A stretch of DNA of 64,000 nucleotides from Lacticaseibacillus pabuli (GTDB taxonomy: Bacteria; Bacillota; Bacilli; Lactobacillales; Lactobacillaceae). The DNA is taken from contig NZ_CP117884.1 of assembly GCF_028736235.1 (NCBI RefSeq), positions 2,294,001 through 2,358,000 on the forward strand, written 5' to 3'. Position 1 is the stretch's first letter. Each line of letters opens with the position of its first letter. The position numbers and the translations under genes are program-made. This document shows positions 44,391 to 52,896 of this stretch, one piece after another. The notes beneath the pieces are model-generated. The model searched no databases. It saw only the letters and a program-made list of their open reading frames with translations, and was not told where the DNA came from.

Positions 44391-45137
44391 CTACAACAAC
44401 GTGTCCAGACCAATCGTCAGGGCATCTGGCAAGCCGTTCACACTAGCAATTGCCAGGTGCACGCCCGCCATGAAGCTCGAGCGGTCAAAGGAATCCTGGC
44501 GAATCGTCAGGGCCTCACCTGGCGCGCCGAAGATGACTTCCTCGCTGGCATTAAAGCCCGGCAGCCGAACCGCGTGCACTTGCACGCCATCAATCCGGTC
44601 CCCACGCGCCGCCGCATCGGATTCAGGGGTCCGCGGCTTGGCCTTCCGGTTGGCCGCGATAATCTGGGCTGTTGCTCGCGCAGTTCCGGATGGTGCGTCA
44701 AGCTTGTCCTCATGGTGATACTCCAGGACTTCAGCATCTGGGAAGTACGCTGCGGCTTTGGCGGCGAACTGCATTAACAGCACGGCTGAGATGGAGAAGT
44801 TTGGCACCATCAGCAAGTGCTGCCCGTTTGCTTGGGCCAAATTGCCCAGGGCCTGCTGCTCATCAGCGGTTAGGCCGCTGGTACCAATGACGGTGTCAAA
44901 GCCGTGTGCGAGCGCAAATTCCCCGTTAGCCTTTGCGCCGGCGGGAGTGGTCATGTCCATCCACACATCTGCCTGCACATCGATGTCTGCATACTTGGTA
45001 AATACCGGAAAATCCGGGCTGGTGCCGCCAACTGGGCTAAATGCGGCGACGATTTCCAAATCATCACTGGCCTGAATCATCGCGGTAATCCGCTGACCCA
45101 TTTTGCCGAACGCGCCGGCGAGCAATACTGTTGTCAT
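44391..45137 (-). CDS. dapB: 4-hydroxy-tetrahydrodipicolinate reductase
   Basis: A 248-residue NAD(P)H-dependent reductase with GAFGKMGQRI at the N-terminus and the signature EYHHEDKLDAPSGTA containing the catalytic His and Lys. It is directly adjacent to dapA (stop followed at once by its ATG), so coupled expression is likely. It makes tetrahydrodipicolinate for DapH. Confidence 0.94.
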   Translation of the reverse strand: MTTVLLAGAFGKMGQRITAMIQASDDLEIVAAFSPVGGTSPDFPVFTKYADIDVQADVWMDMTTPAGAKANGEFALAHGFDTVIGTSGLTADEQQALGNLAQANGQHLLMVPNFSISAVLLMQFAAKAAAYFPDAEVLEYHHEDKLDAPSGTARATAQIIAANRKAKPRTPESDAAARGDRIDGVQVHAVRLPGFNASEEVIFGAPGEALTIRQDSFDRSSFMAGVHLAIASVNGLPDALTIGLDTLL

Positions 45138-46010
45138 CTATTCTGCCTCCAAAACTGCAGCCGTCTGGGCCGCCTCGTCATCATTCAACCGAATCAGCGG
45201 CAGGCGCACGCCCCCATTGATTTCGCCGCGCCGCTCAAGCTCGTACTTGGTTGGCACTGGGGATGGATAAGCGAACAGCGCGTGCATCCGCGGCAACAGC
45301 CAGTCCATCTCGTCGTCGGCCGTCACGTGGTCTCCCGTATGTTCGGCTTCCAAACATTCGAGCATCTCGGGGCCAAACAAGTGACTTGCCACGGAAATGA
45401 CCCCGTTAGCACCCGCGCGTACGGCGTTGAGCATCTGGTCGTCCTCGCCGGTGAAGATGGTGAAATCGGCTGGTGCGTTGGCCTTGAGGTAGGCAATGTC
45501 CTCGTTGCTGGTGCATTGCTTGACCGCATTGATATTCGGGTGATCGGCCAGCTTGAGGACCGACTCGTTGTCCAAGCGAACCACCGTGCGACCCGGAATG
45601 TTGTAGAGCATTACCGGCACCGCGCTGGCATCGGCAATCGCCGTGAAGTGGGCAATCATCCCCGCCTGACTCGGCTTGTTGTAGTACGGTGTAACAGCAA
45701 GCAACGCATCCACCCCATTAATCGCGCTGGCGGCCTGCGCGAGCGCAACGGATTCGGCGGTGTTGTTACTCCCAACGTTGGCCACAACCAGCGCCTTATT
45801 CTTGCAGTGCGTCGCAAAGTACTGGAACAACGCAATCTTTTCGGCGTTGGTCAACGTCGGCGCTTCACCCGTCGTCCCGGCCACAATAAAGCCTTGCGTC
45901 CCTTCACCGAGCATACGTTCAACGAGTTTGTCGAGTGCCGGAAAATCAATGTCACCCGCCTCGTTAAACGGGGTCACGATGGCTGTCATCAACTGAATGT
46001 CTTCATACAT
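45138..46010 (-). CDS. dapA: 4-hydroxy-tetrahydrodipicolinate synthase
   Basis: A 290-residue class I aldolase condensing pyruvate with aspartate semialdehyde. Schiff-base Lys164 is in NAVKQCTSN, Tyr136 in LYNIPGR, and GTTGE lies at 45-49. It is the first committed step to diaminopimelate and lysine. GAAAGG lies upstream of the start. Confidence 0.94.
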   Translation of the reverse strand: MYEDIQLMTAIVTPFNEAGDIDFPALDKLVERMLGEGTQGFIVAGTTGEAPTLTNAEKIALFQYFATHCKNKALVVANVGSNNTAESVALAQAASAINGVDALLAVTPYYNKPSQAGMIAHFTAIADASAVPVMLYNIPGRTVVRLDNESVLKLADHPNINAVKQCTSNEDIAYLKANAPADFTIFTGEDDQMLNAVRAGANGVISVASHLFGPEMLECLEAEHTGDHVTADDEMDWLLPRMHALFAYPSPVPTKYELERRGEINGGVRLPLIRLNDDEAAQTAAVLEAE

Positions 46011-46034
46011 AGCGATTACACCTTTCGTTTCTGC

Positions 46035-47186
46035 TTATTCTGCCATCCGATGCGTCAAGAACCGTGTCAGGGCCTGTACACCCGGCAACAGTGATGCCTC
46101 GTCTGGACTCATCTGATCTGAATGGAGCGTGTGCTGCGGGTCACCGACGCCGAGCCACACCATCGTGCCTGGAAACTGCTGGAGCAGGAAGCCGAAGTCC
46201 TCACCTGTCATGGCGGGCGCGATGTCGGAAAAATCGGTTGCCGGATCCGCCGTCATGAAATCAATGAGGTCACGCGTCTGCTCAGGGGCGTTTTCAACGG
46301 GCATGTACCCGCCCTGAATCAGTTGTAGGCCAGCCGTCACGCCATAAGTCGCAGCGACCCCCTCGGCAATCGCCCGCACCCGGCCCTGCATCATTTCGAT
46401 GTCTGTTTGCCGGAACGCGCGAATCGTCCCATCCAGGTGGGCGCTGCCGGCAATCACGTTGCCGATGGTGCCTGCATGCAAGTCGCCAATGGTAACCACG
46501 CCGCCGCGAACTGGATCCACGTTGCGGGACACAACGGTTTGCACCTGCATCACGAAGGCGGCTGCGGCAACCAACGCGTCGTTGGCCTGCTGCGGAAACG
46601 CCGCGTGTCCGGAAACACCCGTGAACGTCAGGTGAATCTCGGTGGTGCCGGCGAATAGTGTGCCCATCCGACTGGCAATTTGACCGGCTGGGAGTTGCGG
46701 GTTGTCGTGGAGACCAAAGAATTCATCCGGACGCCACATCCCGCTAAATGCACCGGCATCAAACACGCGCTTGCCGCCATAATCATTTTCCTCAGCAGGC
46801 TGGAAGAAGAACACCATGTTCTGTTCCGGTTGCACCTGCGTGAAATGTTGCAGGATACCCAGCGCAATGGTCATGTGGACGTCGTGTCCGCACGCGTGCA
46901 TCTGACCGGGGATGGTACTGGCAAATGGCAATCCCGTCTTCTCGGTCACCGGCAAGGCATCAATATCCGTCCGGTAGCCGATGGTGCGCTCCCCGCGAGT
47001 TCCTGCAAGGTGGACGAGAATGGCGGTTGGTACGGCCGGTACCGCTTTGATGGTCATGTATGGTGTCTGCCAAGCGTTGATTTTGCCCAGCAGGTAATCA
47101 TGCGTTCGCGTTTCGTGCAGTGCCAGTTCCGGAATTTGGTGCAAGTCCTCCCGAATCTGGCTGAGCTCTGAGGCCGTTAAGTCCAT
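46035..47186 (-). CDS. dapL: N-acetyldiaminopimelate deacetylase (M20 family)
   Basis: A 383-residue metallo-aminoacylase. The zinc-site motifs are visible: HACGHDVHMTIALG near 97, PAEENDYGGK near 131 and HDNPQLPAG with HSD further on. M20 enzymes of this branch remove acetyl from N-acetyl-LL-diaminopimelate, and the operon fits that step. It is followed by dapA after 24 nt. Gene names for this family vary. Confidence 0.88.
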   Translation of the reverse strand: MDLTASELSQIREDLHQIPELALHETRTHDYLLGKINAWQTPYMTIKAVPAVPTAILVHLAGTRGERTIGYRTDIDALPVTEKTGLPFASTIPGQMHACGHDVHMTIALGILQHFTQVQPEQNMVFFFQPAEENDYGGKRVFDAGAFSGMWRPDEFFGLHDNPQLPAGQIASRMGTLFAGTTEIHLTFTGVSGHAAFPQQANDALVAAAAFVMQVQTVVSRNVDPVRGGVVTIGDLHAGTIGNVIAGSAHLDGTIRAFRQTDIEMMQGRVRAIAEGVAATYGVTAGLQLIQGGYMPVENAPEQTRDLIDFMTADPATDFSDIAPAMTGEDFGFLLQQFPGTMVWLGVGDPQHTLHSDQMSPDEASLLPGVQALTRFLTHRMAE

Positions 47187-47217
47187 TCCAATCGCCGCTT
47201 TCTTCTATTGAGACAGT

Positions 47218-47934
47218 TTACAAATCGCGCAATTCATCAACTAAGCCCGTCTTCGACTCGGTCTTGGCATCCACGTGCTTGATGACCTTGGCAGGCACCC
47301 CGCCGACCACTTCACCAGCCGCAACATCCTTCGTTACCACGGCACCGGCCGCTACGACGGCGCCTTTGCCAACGCGAACGCCTTCGAGCACCACGGCGTT
47401 GGCCCCAATCAGCACGTCGTCTTCAATGATGACGGGTGTCGCTGAAGCGGGTTCAACCACACCGGCGAGGACCGTGCCGGCACCGATGTGGCAGTTATTA
47501 CCAACCGTTGCCCGGCCGCCGAGCACAACGCCCATGTCGATCATCGTCCCATCACCGATAACAGCGCCAATGTTAATCACAGCTCCCATCATGATGACCG
47601 CCTTATCGCCAATCGCCACGTGTTCGCGGATAATCGCCCCCGGTTCAATGCGGGCGTTCACCTTCGCAATATCGAGCAAAGGCACCCCTGAGTTGCGGGC
47701 GCTGATTTCGGCGCGCTGCGCAGTGATGTGCGCCGCATTAGCCTGAAGCCAGTCAGCCAGCACGTCCGCATCCCCGTATAGTTGACCCGTCTTCGTGTCT
47801 AAAAAGGCCTGCACGCCGACTGGTACCGCAGTGAGTTGAGCCATATCACCGGCAATCGTCAGGTGCATCGGCGTCTGCTTTGGCGCGTTGGCAATGTAGC
47901 TAATAATCTTCTCTGCATCAAATGTTTGGGTCAT
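47218..47934 (-). CDS. dapH: Tetrahydrodipicolinate N-acetyltransferase
   Basis: A 238-residue left-handed beta-helix acyltransferase. Hexapeptide repeats run from about residue 95 to 215 ([20 protein letters not shown], then [15 protein letters not shown]). The partner deacetylase and aminotransferase follow, so the acetyl route is used rather than the succinyl one. It lies between lysA and the deacetylase gene, in the same operon. Confidence 0.93.
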   Translation of the reverse strand: MTQTFDAEKIISYIANAPKQTPMHLTIAGDMAQLTAVPVGVQAFLDTKTGQLYGDADVLADWLQANAAHITAQRAEISARNSGVPLLDIAKVNARIEPGAIIREHVAIGDKAVIMMGAVINIGAVIGDGTMIDMGVVLGGRATVGNNCHIGAGTVLAGVVEPASATPVIIEDDVLIGANAVVLEGVRVGKGAVVAAGAVVTKDVAAGEVVGGVPAKVIKHVDAKTESKTGLVDELRDL

Positions 47935-47953
47935 CGTTTTCTCCTATTAAAAA

Positions 47954-49240
47954 CTAAGCGTCGTAATCAAGGTCGTGGTCAACAAGATCCTGCCAGGTTT
48001 CACGGCGGACGACCACGCTGGACTTGCCGTTTTCGGCGAACACCACTGCCGGCCGCGGGTTGCGGTTGTACAGGGATGCCATCGAATAGCCGTAAGCCCC
48101 CGTTGCCAGAACCGCCAGCGTGTCGCCGGGATGTACCGGTGGCAACGCAACGTCTTTGGCAATGATGTCACCAGATTCGCAATTCTTACCAGCAATGGTC
48201 AAGGTTTCTGACTTCGGCGCATCCGGCTGGCTGGCGAGCAACACGTCGTACTTGGCTTGGTAGAGCGCAGGGCGAATGTTGTCCCCCATGCCCCCATCGA
48301 TGCTCTGGTAAGTCCGAATACCTGGGACCACTTTACGACTGCCTGCCGTGTAGAGCGTGTAGCCGGCGGGACCTACGATGGAGCGGCCCGGTTCAAGCCA
48401 GATGTCCGGCACCGTCATGTTTGCGGCTGCGCAGGCCTCTTGGATCGCCGGTGTCAAGGCATCGATGAAGGTCGTGGTTGGCAGCGGCTTGTCGTCGTCC
48501 GTGTAACGAATGCCGAAGCCGCCTCCCAGGTCAATGATTTCAGGCTGGTAATGGGCTTCAGCGGCCAACGCAACCAGCTTCTGCGCTTCCGCAACATACC
48601 CGGCCACCTCAAAAATCTGTGACCCGATATGCGCGTGGATACCGCGCAGGTTAATCCCGGGCAACTGTTGCGCCTTGGCAATGGCTGCCAGTGCCTGCCC
48701 ACTCGCGACGTCATAGCCAAACTTGCTATCAGCCTGGCCGGTCATAATGTACGCGTGGGTGTGCGCAGAGATGCCAGGTGTCACCCGCAGGAGAATGTCC
48801 TGCGTGGCACCGCGGTCGCTTGCGAAACGGCTCAAACGTTCCAGCTCGTAGTCGTTGTCCACGATGATGGTGCCCAGGCCGCTGTCGAGTGCCAGTTGCA
48901 GCTCCTCGTCAGTCTTGTTGTTCCCATTGAATGACGTGTGTTGCATGTTGAAGCCAGCCTTGAGCGCCGTGGTAATTTCCCCACCGGAAACGAGATCCAG
49001 GTGCGCTCCCTCGCTCGCGGCGACTTGGAACATCGCCACGGTCGCGAAGGCTTTGGCAGCGTAGCTCGCGCTGTAGTTAATCGCCTGCGTCGCGAAAGCC
49101 TGCTTGTAAGACTGAATCGCCTCACGAATGCGGCTCACGTCGTAAACGTACAGCGGCGTGCCGTATTGCTGGGCAAGCTGTGTGGCGGGAACACCGCCAA
49201 TCATCAATTCGCCTTGGTCGTTTGTTTGGTATGCGCTCAT
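47954..49240 (-). CDS. lysA: Diaminopimelate decarboxylase
   Basis: A 428-residue PLP enzyme of fold type III giving lysine from meso-diaminopimelate. PLP Lys63 is in SYAAKAFATVAM, the glycine loop in DLGGGFGIRY, and the substrate motif GKNCESGD is present. It follows the alr-like gene after 11 nt and is the final step of the pathway encoded by this operon. Confidence 0.94.
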   Translation of the reverse strand: MSAYQTNDQGELMIGGVPATQLAQQYGTPLYVYDVSRIREAIQSYKQAFATQAINYSASYAAKAFATVAMFQVAASEGAHLDLVSGGEITTALKAGFNMQHTSFNGNNKTDEELQLALDSGLGTIIVDNDYELERLSRFASDRGATQDILLRVTPGISAHTHAYIMTGQADSKFGYDVASGQALAAIAKAQQLPGINLRGIHAHIGSQIFEVAGYVAEAQKLVALAAEAHYQPEIIDLGGGFGIRYTDDDKPLPTTTFIDALTPAIQEACAAANMTVPDIWLEPGRSIVGPAGYTLYTAGSRKVVPGIRTYQSIDGGMGDNIRPALYQAKYDVLLASQPDAPKSETLTIAGKNCESGDIIAKDVALPPVHPGDTLAVLATGAYGYSMASLYNRNPRPAVVFAENGKSSVVVRRETWQDLVDHDLDYDA

Positions 49241-49251
49241 TTGTTTATCTC

Positions 49252-50379
49252 CTATTCACCGTCGAAGTGGTCGACAAGTTGACGTGGCAGGCGGTCCTGC
49301 AACTTAATGGAAAGTTCCCATGGCGAGATACCCACGTGGTCCGCCCAGTCGTAAAGGGTAATGCGCTTGTCGCCGTCCTGGCCAAGCACCGTCACCTTAG
49401 TTCCTAACGGCAGTGGTCCCGGCAAGCTAATCATCATGGCGTCCATGGCCAGTTTGCCAACAATCGGGCATTCCTGACCGTTGACGAGCACCTTGAAGCC
49501 CGTCATCTTCCGCACCAGTCCGTCGCCGTAACCCAGTGGAATCGTGCCAATCCACTCGCCCTCATGCGCGTAATAGATGTGGCCGTACGAGACACCCTCG
49601 CCGCCCTGCATCTGCTTCACGAAGATGAGCTCGGTTTCCAGACGCTCAATCTGGTGCAGGTAGCCGGGGTCGCGCAGACTGCCAAGTGATGGCTCGATGC
49701 CGTATACCGAAGTGCCGGAGCGGATGACATCGTGTGGAATTTCATCGGGGTGGTAAAGCGCCGCGGCCGAGTTTGCCACGTGCGCCATCGGCGGCTGTTC
49801 CAGCGTGTCGGTCAGTTTGTGCCAGCGGGCGAGCTGCTGGTGAAAGTAGTCGACGTGCTTGGAATCGGATTCCGCAAAGTGGGTCATGAGCGCGGCGTAC
49901 TCGAGCTGCTGGGGATGGGCGTGGATGATGGCGAGACTCTCGTCAATCTCCGCCCGGTCCCGGTAACCGATGCGACCCATGCCGGTATCAACGGCGATGT
50001 TCACTTTGAGCGGCGTGCGGGTGTCGAGTGTGCTGAGGGCATCCCGCAACCAGTCGGCAGAAGCGACGGTGACAATCAGGTCATTGTCGGCACAAACCTG
50101 TGCGTAAGCGGGCTGGATGAGCGAGATGATCATGATAGGTTCGGTCACACCGGCATTGCGTAACGCCAGTGCTTCGTCAATCACAGCAACGGCTAGGCCA
50201 TCCGCACCATTGCGAAGGGCAGCTTTGCCAACTTCCACGAGGCCAAATCCATAGGCGTTCGCCTTCACTGCCAACCACTGAAATTTGCAGTGCGAGATAT
50301 CCCGCATTTCCTGCAGGTTGTGGGCAATAGCCGCTTCGGATAGGAGCAAGCGGGTGGGACGGTGATAAGCTACGACCAT
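49252..50379 (-). CDS. alr: Alanine-racemase-like PLP enzyme, first gene of the lysine operon
   Basis: A 375-residue fold-type III racemase with catalytic Lys39 (VKANAYGFG) and Tyr265 (VSYGHIYY) at the canonical positions and GYGDG near 283. The usual CMDQ or AMDQ segment reads AMDAMM (311-316), so the residue after Asp is changed. GGAGG lies 8 nt before the start. It is the first gene behind a lysine riboswitch, while no diaminopimelate epimerase (dapF) occurs in the window. Either it is an alanine racemase for wall synthesis co-regulated with diaminopimelate, or it has a different racemase or epimerase substrate. The second is speculation. Confidence 0.82.
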   Translation of the reverse strand: MVVAYHRPTRLLLSEAAIAHNLQEMRDISHCKFQWLAVKANAYGFGLVEVGKAALRNGADGLAVAVIDEALALRNAGVTEPIMIISLIQPAYAQVCADNDLIVTVASADWLRDALSTLDTRTPLKVNIAVDTGMGRIGYRDRAEIDESLAIIHAHPQQLEYAALMTHFAESDSKHVDYFHQQLARWHKLTDTLEQPPMAHVANSAAALYHPDEIPHDVIRSGTSVYGIEPSLGSLRDPGYLHQIERLETELIFVKQMQGGEGVSYGHIYYAHEGEWIGTIPLGYGDGLVRKMTGFKVLVNGQECPIVGKLAMDAMMISLPGPLPLGTKVTVLGQDGDKRITLYDWADHVGISPWELSIKLQDRLPRQLVDHFDGE

Positions 50380-50421
50380 GAAAAACGCCTCCGATTCTAG
50401 AATGACTTAATATATTGAGTT

Positions 50422-50508
50422 CTGCATTTCGCTAGGTTCGTGTGGCTAAGTAACTGCGCGAACGCCGCTTCGCGACGTCGCTCGTAACTTTGCCATCACT
50501 CACTAAGC
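50422..50508. repeat. 87-bp structured direct repeat, copy A
   Basis: Identical at 86 of 87 positions to 50550-50636, 128 bp away; the one difference is G/A in ctaGgtt against ctaAgtt. The unit has an imperfect outer stem (TTTCGCT / AGCGAAA-type ends), a second stem (AAGTAAC / GTAACTT) and two small GC hairpins (GCGAA-TTCGC and GCGACGTCGC). It lies between the riboswitch terminator and alr. Confidence 0.88.
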
Positions 50509-50549
50509 TGAAAACCTTGGTAGTCATAAGATGCTCACGCATCTAATGA

Positions 50550-50636
50550 CTGCATTTCGCTAAGTTCGTGTGGCTAAGTAACTGCGCGAACGCCGCTTCG
50601 CGACGTCGCTCGTAACTTTGCCATCACTCACTAAGC
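50550..50636. repeat. 87-bp structured direct repeat, copy B
   Basis: The partner of copy A, ending 9 bp before the riboswitch terminator T-run. Between the copies is another hairpin (TCATAAGATGC / GCATCTAATGA, about 50524-50549). All of this would be part of the 5' leader of the lysine operon mRNA. Confidence 0.88.
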
Positions 50637-50644
50637 GAAATTGC

Positions 50645-50693
50645 AAAAAAAGGCTCGCTCACATATGCGGCTAATCGCACATGCAAGCGAACC
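50645..50693 (-). terminator. Lysine-riboswitch terminator
   Basis: On the minus strand GGTTCGCTTGCATGTGCG pairs with CGCATATGTGAGCGAGCC (with mismatches) and is followed by seven T. It is the expression platform of the aptamer just upstream. Confidence 0.9.
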
Positions 50694-50699
50694 CTAAAA

Positions 50700-50915
50700 T
50701 GACTGTATGTAAAACAATCAATTCCCGTTCACTAGATGCGATAGCGCTCCGCCGCAATGCGACGACAGTTCTGCGGTTATTCACCTCAGCCCCAAGCCCG
50801 GATTTGTCATCACCCGTACTTTCGGCGGCCTCCCCTTTCACACACCCTCTTCATTTCGTGACGAAATTCAGATGCGCTACTCTTGTCGGCCGCAACCTCT
50901 ATCTTTTTGTTATTG
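50700..50915 (-). promoter_or_regulatory. Lysine riboswitch (L-box) of the alr-lysA-dap operon
   Basis: On the minus strand the conserved L-box blocks occur in order: GATAGAGGTTGCGG, then AAGAGTAGCGCATCTGA, GAAAGGGGAGGCCGCCGAA, and CTGAGGTGAATAACCGCAG. These match the lysine aptamer core known from Bacillus lysC. A terminator follows at 50645-50693, so lysine binding should stop transcription before the operon. The divergent aspartokinase gene is not covered by it. Confidence 0.93.
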
Positions 50916-50920
50916 GCATT

Positions 50921-50949
50921 AGAATACGTCTCATTCGGAATACTGTCAA
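50921..50949 (-). promoter_or_regulatory. Promoter of the lysine operon
   Basis: On the minus strand TTGACA (50949-50944) and TATTCT (50926-50921) are 17 bp apart, directly upstream of the riboswitch. A plus-strand TTGACA at 50954-50959, a possible -35 for the aspartokinase gene, lies 4 bp away, so the two promoters are back to back. Confidence 0.8.
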
Positions 50950-51077
50950 GGAGTTGACATTATTAATTTTTAACGTTTAACTATGTGACGAATCTAATTT
51001 TACGAATCGTTGTGTCACGCGCCCCGTTTTTCGTCACGAACGCGTTCGTCAAAAATCAAAGTAAAGGTCGTATTGCC

Positions 51078-52454
51078 ATGAAAGTCATCAAGTTTGGTGG
51101 ATCCTCGCTCGCTACCGGCGAACAGGTCCAAAAAGCAATCAACATTATCGTTGCCGATCCTGCCCGACGCATTGTCGTCGTCTCCGCACCCGGTAAACGC
51201 CAAAAAGGTGACACCAAGGTAACCGACCTGCTCGTGAACCTCGCCGGCGCCGTGCAAAGTCAACAGGATACCACCGCCATTCGTGATAGTATTCTAGACC
51301 GCTACCGCGACATCGCCGATTACTTTGGTCTTGACGGCGTCATCATCGCCCAACTGCGTGAACACTTGCAGCACCTTGAGCAGCGCCATTACCCTTCAGC
51401 TGAGCACCTCTACGCCGCGTTCATGGCGCAAGGCGAAAATATGAACGCCCGCCTGATTGCACGTGTCATGGCGCACATGGGTTACCGCGCGCGGTTCGTC
51501 GATCCTAAAGAGCTGGGGATGGTTGTTTCGGGCGCACCACGATCCGCGACGATTCTTGAAGGCGCCTATGCCACAATTGCCCACTACCAAATTCCAGACG
51601 GCGAAATCATGGTCGTCCCCGGGTTCTTCGCCTACGACAAGGACGGTAACTACGCGACCTTTGCGCGCGGCGGCAGTGACATCACTGGCTCCATCCTCGC
51701 CCGCGGTTTTGACGTCGACCTCTACGAAAACTTCACCGATGTATCGGCAATTTACGCGGTTAATCCCGACGTGGTCGATCACCCCCGCGCCATCAACACG
51801 CTGACATACCGGGAAATGCGGGAACTTTCATACGCCGGCTTCTCCGTATTCAACGATGAAGCCATCATCCCCGTCATCCACGCCGGTATTCGCGTGAACG
51901 TGAAGAACACGAACCATCCTGACGCGCCAGGCACGATGATTGCGCCAACCAAAGACGTGCGGCACCACCACTACATCACGGGTGTTGCGGCTAGTCAGGG
52001 CTTCACGGCCTTATACCTGCACAAGTATCTGCTGAACAAGGAAGTCGGGCTAACACTCAAGATCCTGCAAGTGCTCTACAAGTACAACGTCAGTTACGAA
52101 CACATGCCATCAGGGATTGATGACCTGACCATTATTTTTGACAAGCATCAGCTGAACGCGAGCCAGATGAGCGCGATGACCGACGAAATCCGGGCGGCGA
52201 TTAATCCCGACCAGATTCAGTGGTTCGATGATTTCGCCATCGTCATGATTGTTGGCGAGGGCCTCTACGCTGACCCAACCCTTGTTGCCCACGTGATGGA
52301 TGAGCTGGCCAAGGTCGGCATCGCGCCAACCATGATTAACCAGGGCGCATCGCGGATCAGTACCATGCTCGGCGTCGATGCCGACCGCGCAGACGATGCC
52401 GTGCGGGTAATTTACAGTTTGAGTGGCTGTGAAAAGTCGCAACACGTGTTGTAA
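51078..52454 (+). CDS. lysC: Aspartate kinase, monofunctional
   Basis: A 458-residue kinase making aspartyl phosphate, the first step for lysine, threonine and methionine. KFGGSSLA is at residues 5-12, the catalytic part contains FARGGSDITGSILARG, and ACT-type regulatory repeats fill residues from about 310. Length and sequence resemble the longer single-chain kinases such as Bacillus YclM rather than the two-subunit LysC. The start is MKVIKFGGSS with a weak AAAGG about 10 nt upstream; the frame is open 93 nt further. No riboswitch precedes it on its own strand, so control is more likely allosteric. Confidence 0.92.
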   Translation: MKVIKFGGSSLATGEQVQKAINIIVADPARRIVVVSAPGKRQKGDTKVTDLLVNLAGAVQSQQDTTAIRDSILDRYRDIADYFGLDGVIIAQLREHLQHLEQRHYPSAEHLYAAFMAQGENMNARLIARVMAHMGYRARFVDPKELGMVVSGAPRSATILEGAYATIAHYQIPDGEIMVVPGFFAYDKDGNYATFARGGSDITGSILARGFDVDLYENFTDVSAIYAVNPDVVDHPRAINTLTYREMRELSYAGFSVFNDEAIIPVIHAGIRVNVKNTNHPDAPGTMIAPTKDVRHHHYITGVAASQGFTALYLHKYLLNKEVGLTLKILQVLYKYNVSYEHMPSGIDDLTIIFDKHQLNASQMSAMTDEIRAAINPDQIQWFDDFAIVMIVGEGLYADPTLVAHVMDELAKVGIAPTMINQGASRISTMLGVDADRADDAVRVIYSLSGCEKSQHVL

Positions 52455-52529
52455 GCGCGTTGCGTCAGATTTGGTCGCTTAAGGGTAGCACGCCATTTGT
52501 CTGAGTAATAAATTAAAACAGAATGGCAC

Positions 52530-52558
52530 TTGACCCTTGTTTAGAATAGGTTTACTCT
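52530..52558 (+). promoter_or_regulatory. Promoter of the met operon
   Basis: TTGACC (52530-52535) and TACTCT (52553-52558) are 17 bp apart, just before the T-box leader. The stretch 52455-52529 shows nothing else. Confidence 0.6.
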
Positions 52559-52565
52559 TTGTTTA

Positions 52566-52876
52566 AACATTTTTAGTGACGATGACGAGATAAGTAGTCT
52601 GTCGCAGTGACAACAGAGAGCCGGGATGGTGCAAGCCGGCGTCACCAGCGCAAACGAAAATGGTCTCCGAGTACGTGCCGCTACGAGCCCTCAGGTGAGT
52701 AGCGACCGGCAAGCACCCGTTAACGTGCACTGGTATCGAATCTACGCGCCACATTTCAAAGCGCTGATGGTTCCGTACCAATCGAGTGCACGTCGGTAAC
52801 GGCGTGCAGAACACGGGTGGTAACACGCAATTGGCGTCCCGCAATCCAAATCATGGATTGCGGGACTTTTTTTGTT
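52566..52876 (+). promoter_or_regulatory. T-box leader with Met (AUG) specifier
   Basis: The leader has the ordered T-box elements: AGTAG, then the stem I distal motif AGAGAGCCGGGATGG, the specifier region GAAA-ATG-GTCTCCGAG with AUG at 52660-52662, and the antiterminator T-box sequence ACGGGTGGTAACACGC (52813-52828). Its TGGT can pair with a tRNA ending ACCA. A terminator follows. Uncharged tRNA-Met should allow read-through into metA-metB-metC-hom. Confidence 0.93.
52836..52873 (+). terminator. T-box terminator
   Basis: A perfect 12-bp stem GTCCCGCAATCC / GGATTGCGGGAC is followed by seven T. Confidence 0.93.
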
Positions 52877-52896
52877 CAAATTTAGGGGGAATTACC

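Noticed and set aside
44904-46094. 396-codon open frame on the plus strand
   Set aside because: It is antisense to dapA and dapB, which carry clear family signatures. No ribosome binding site or recognisable domain.
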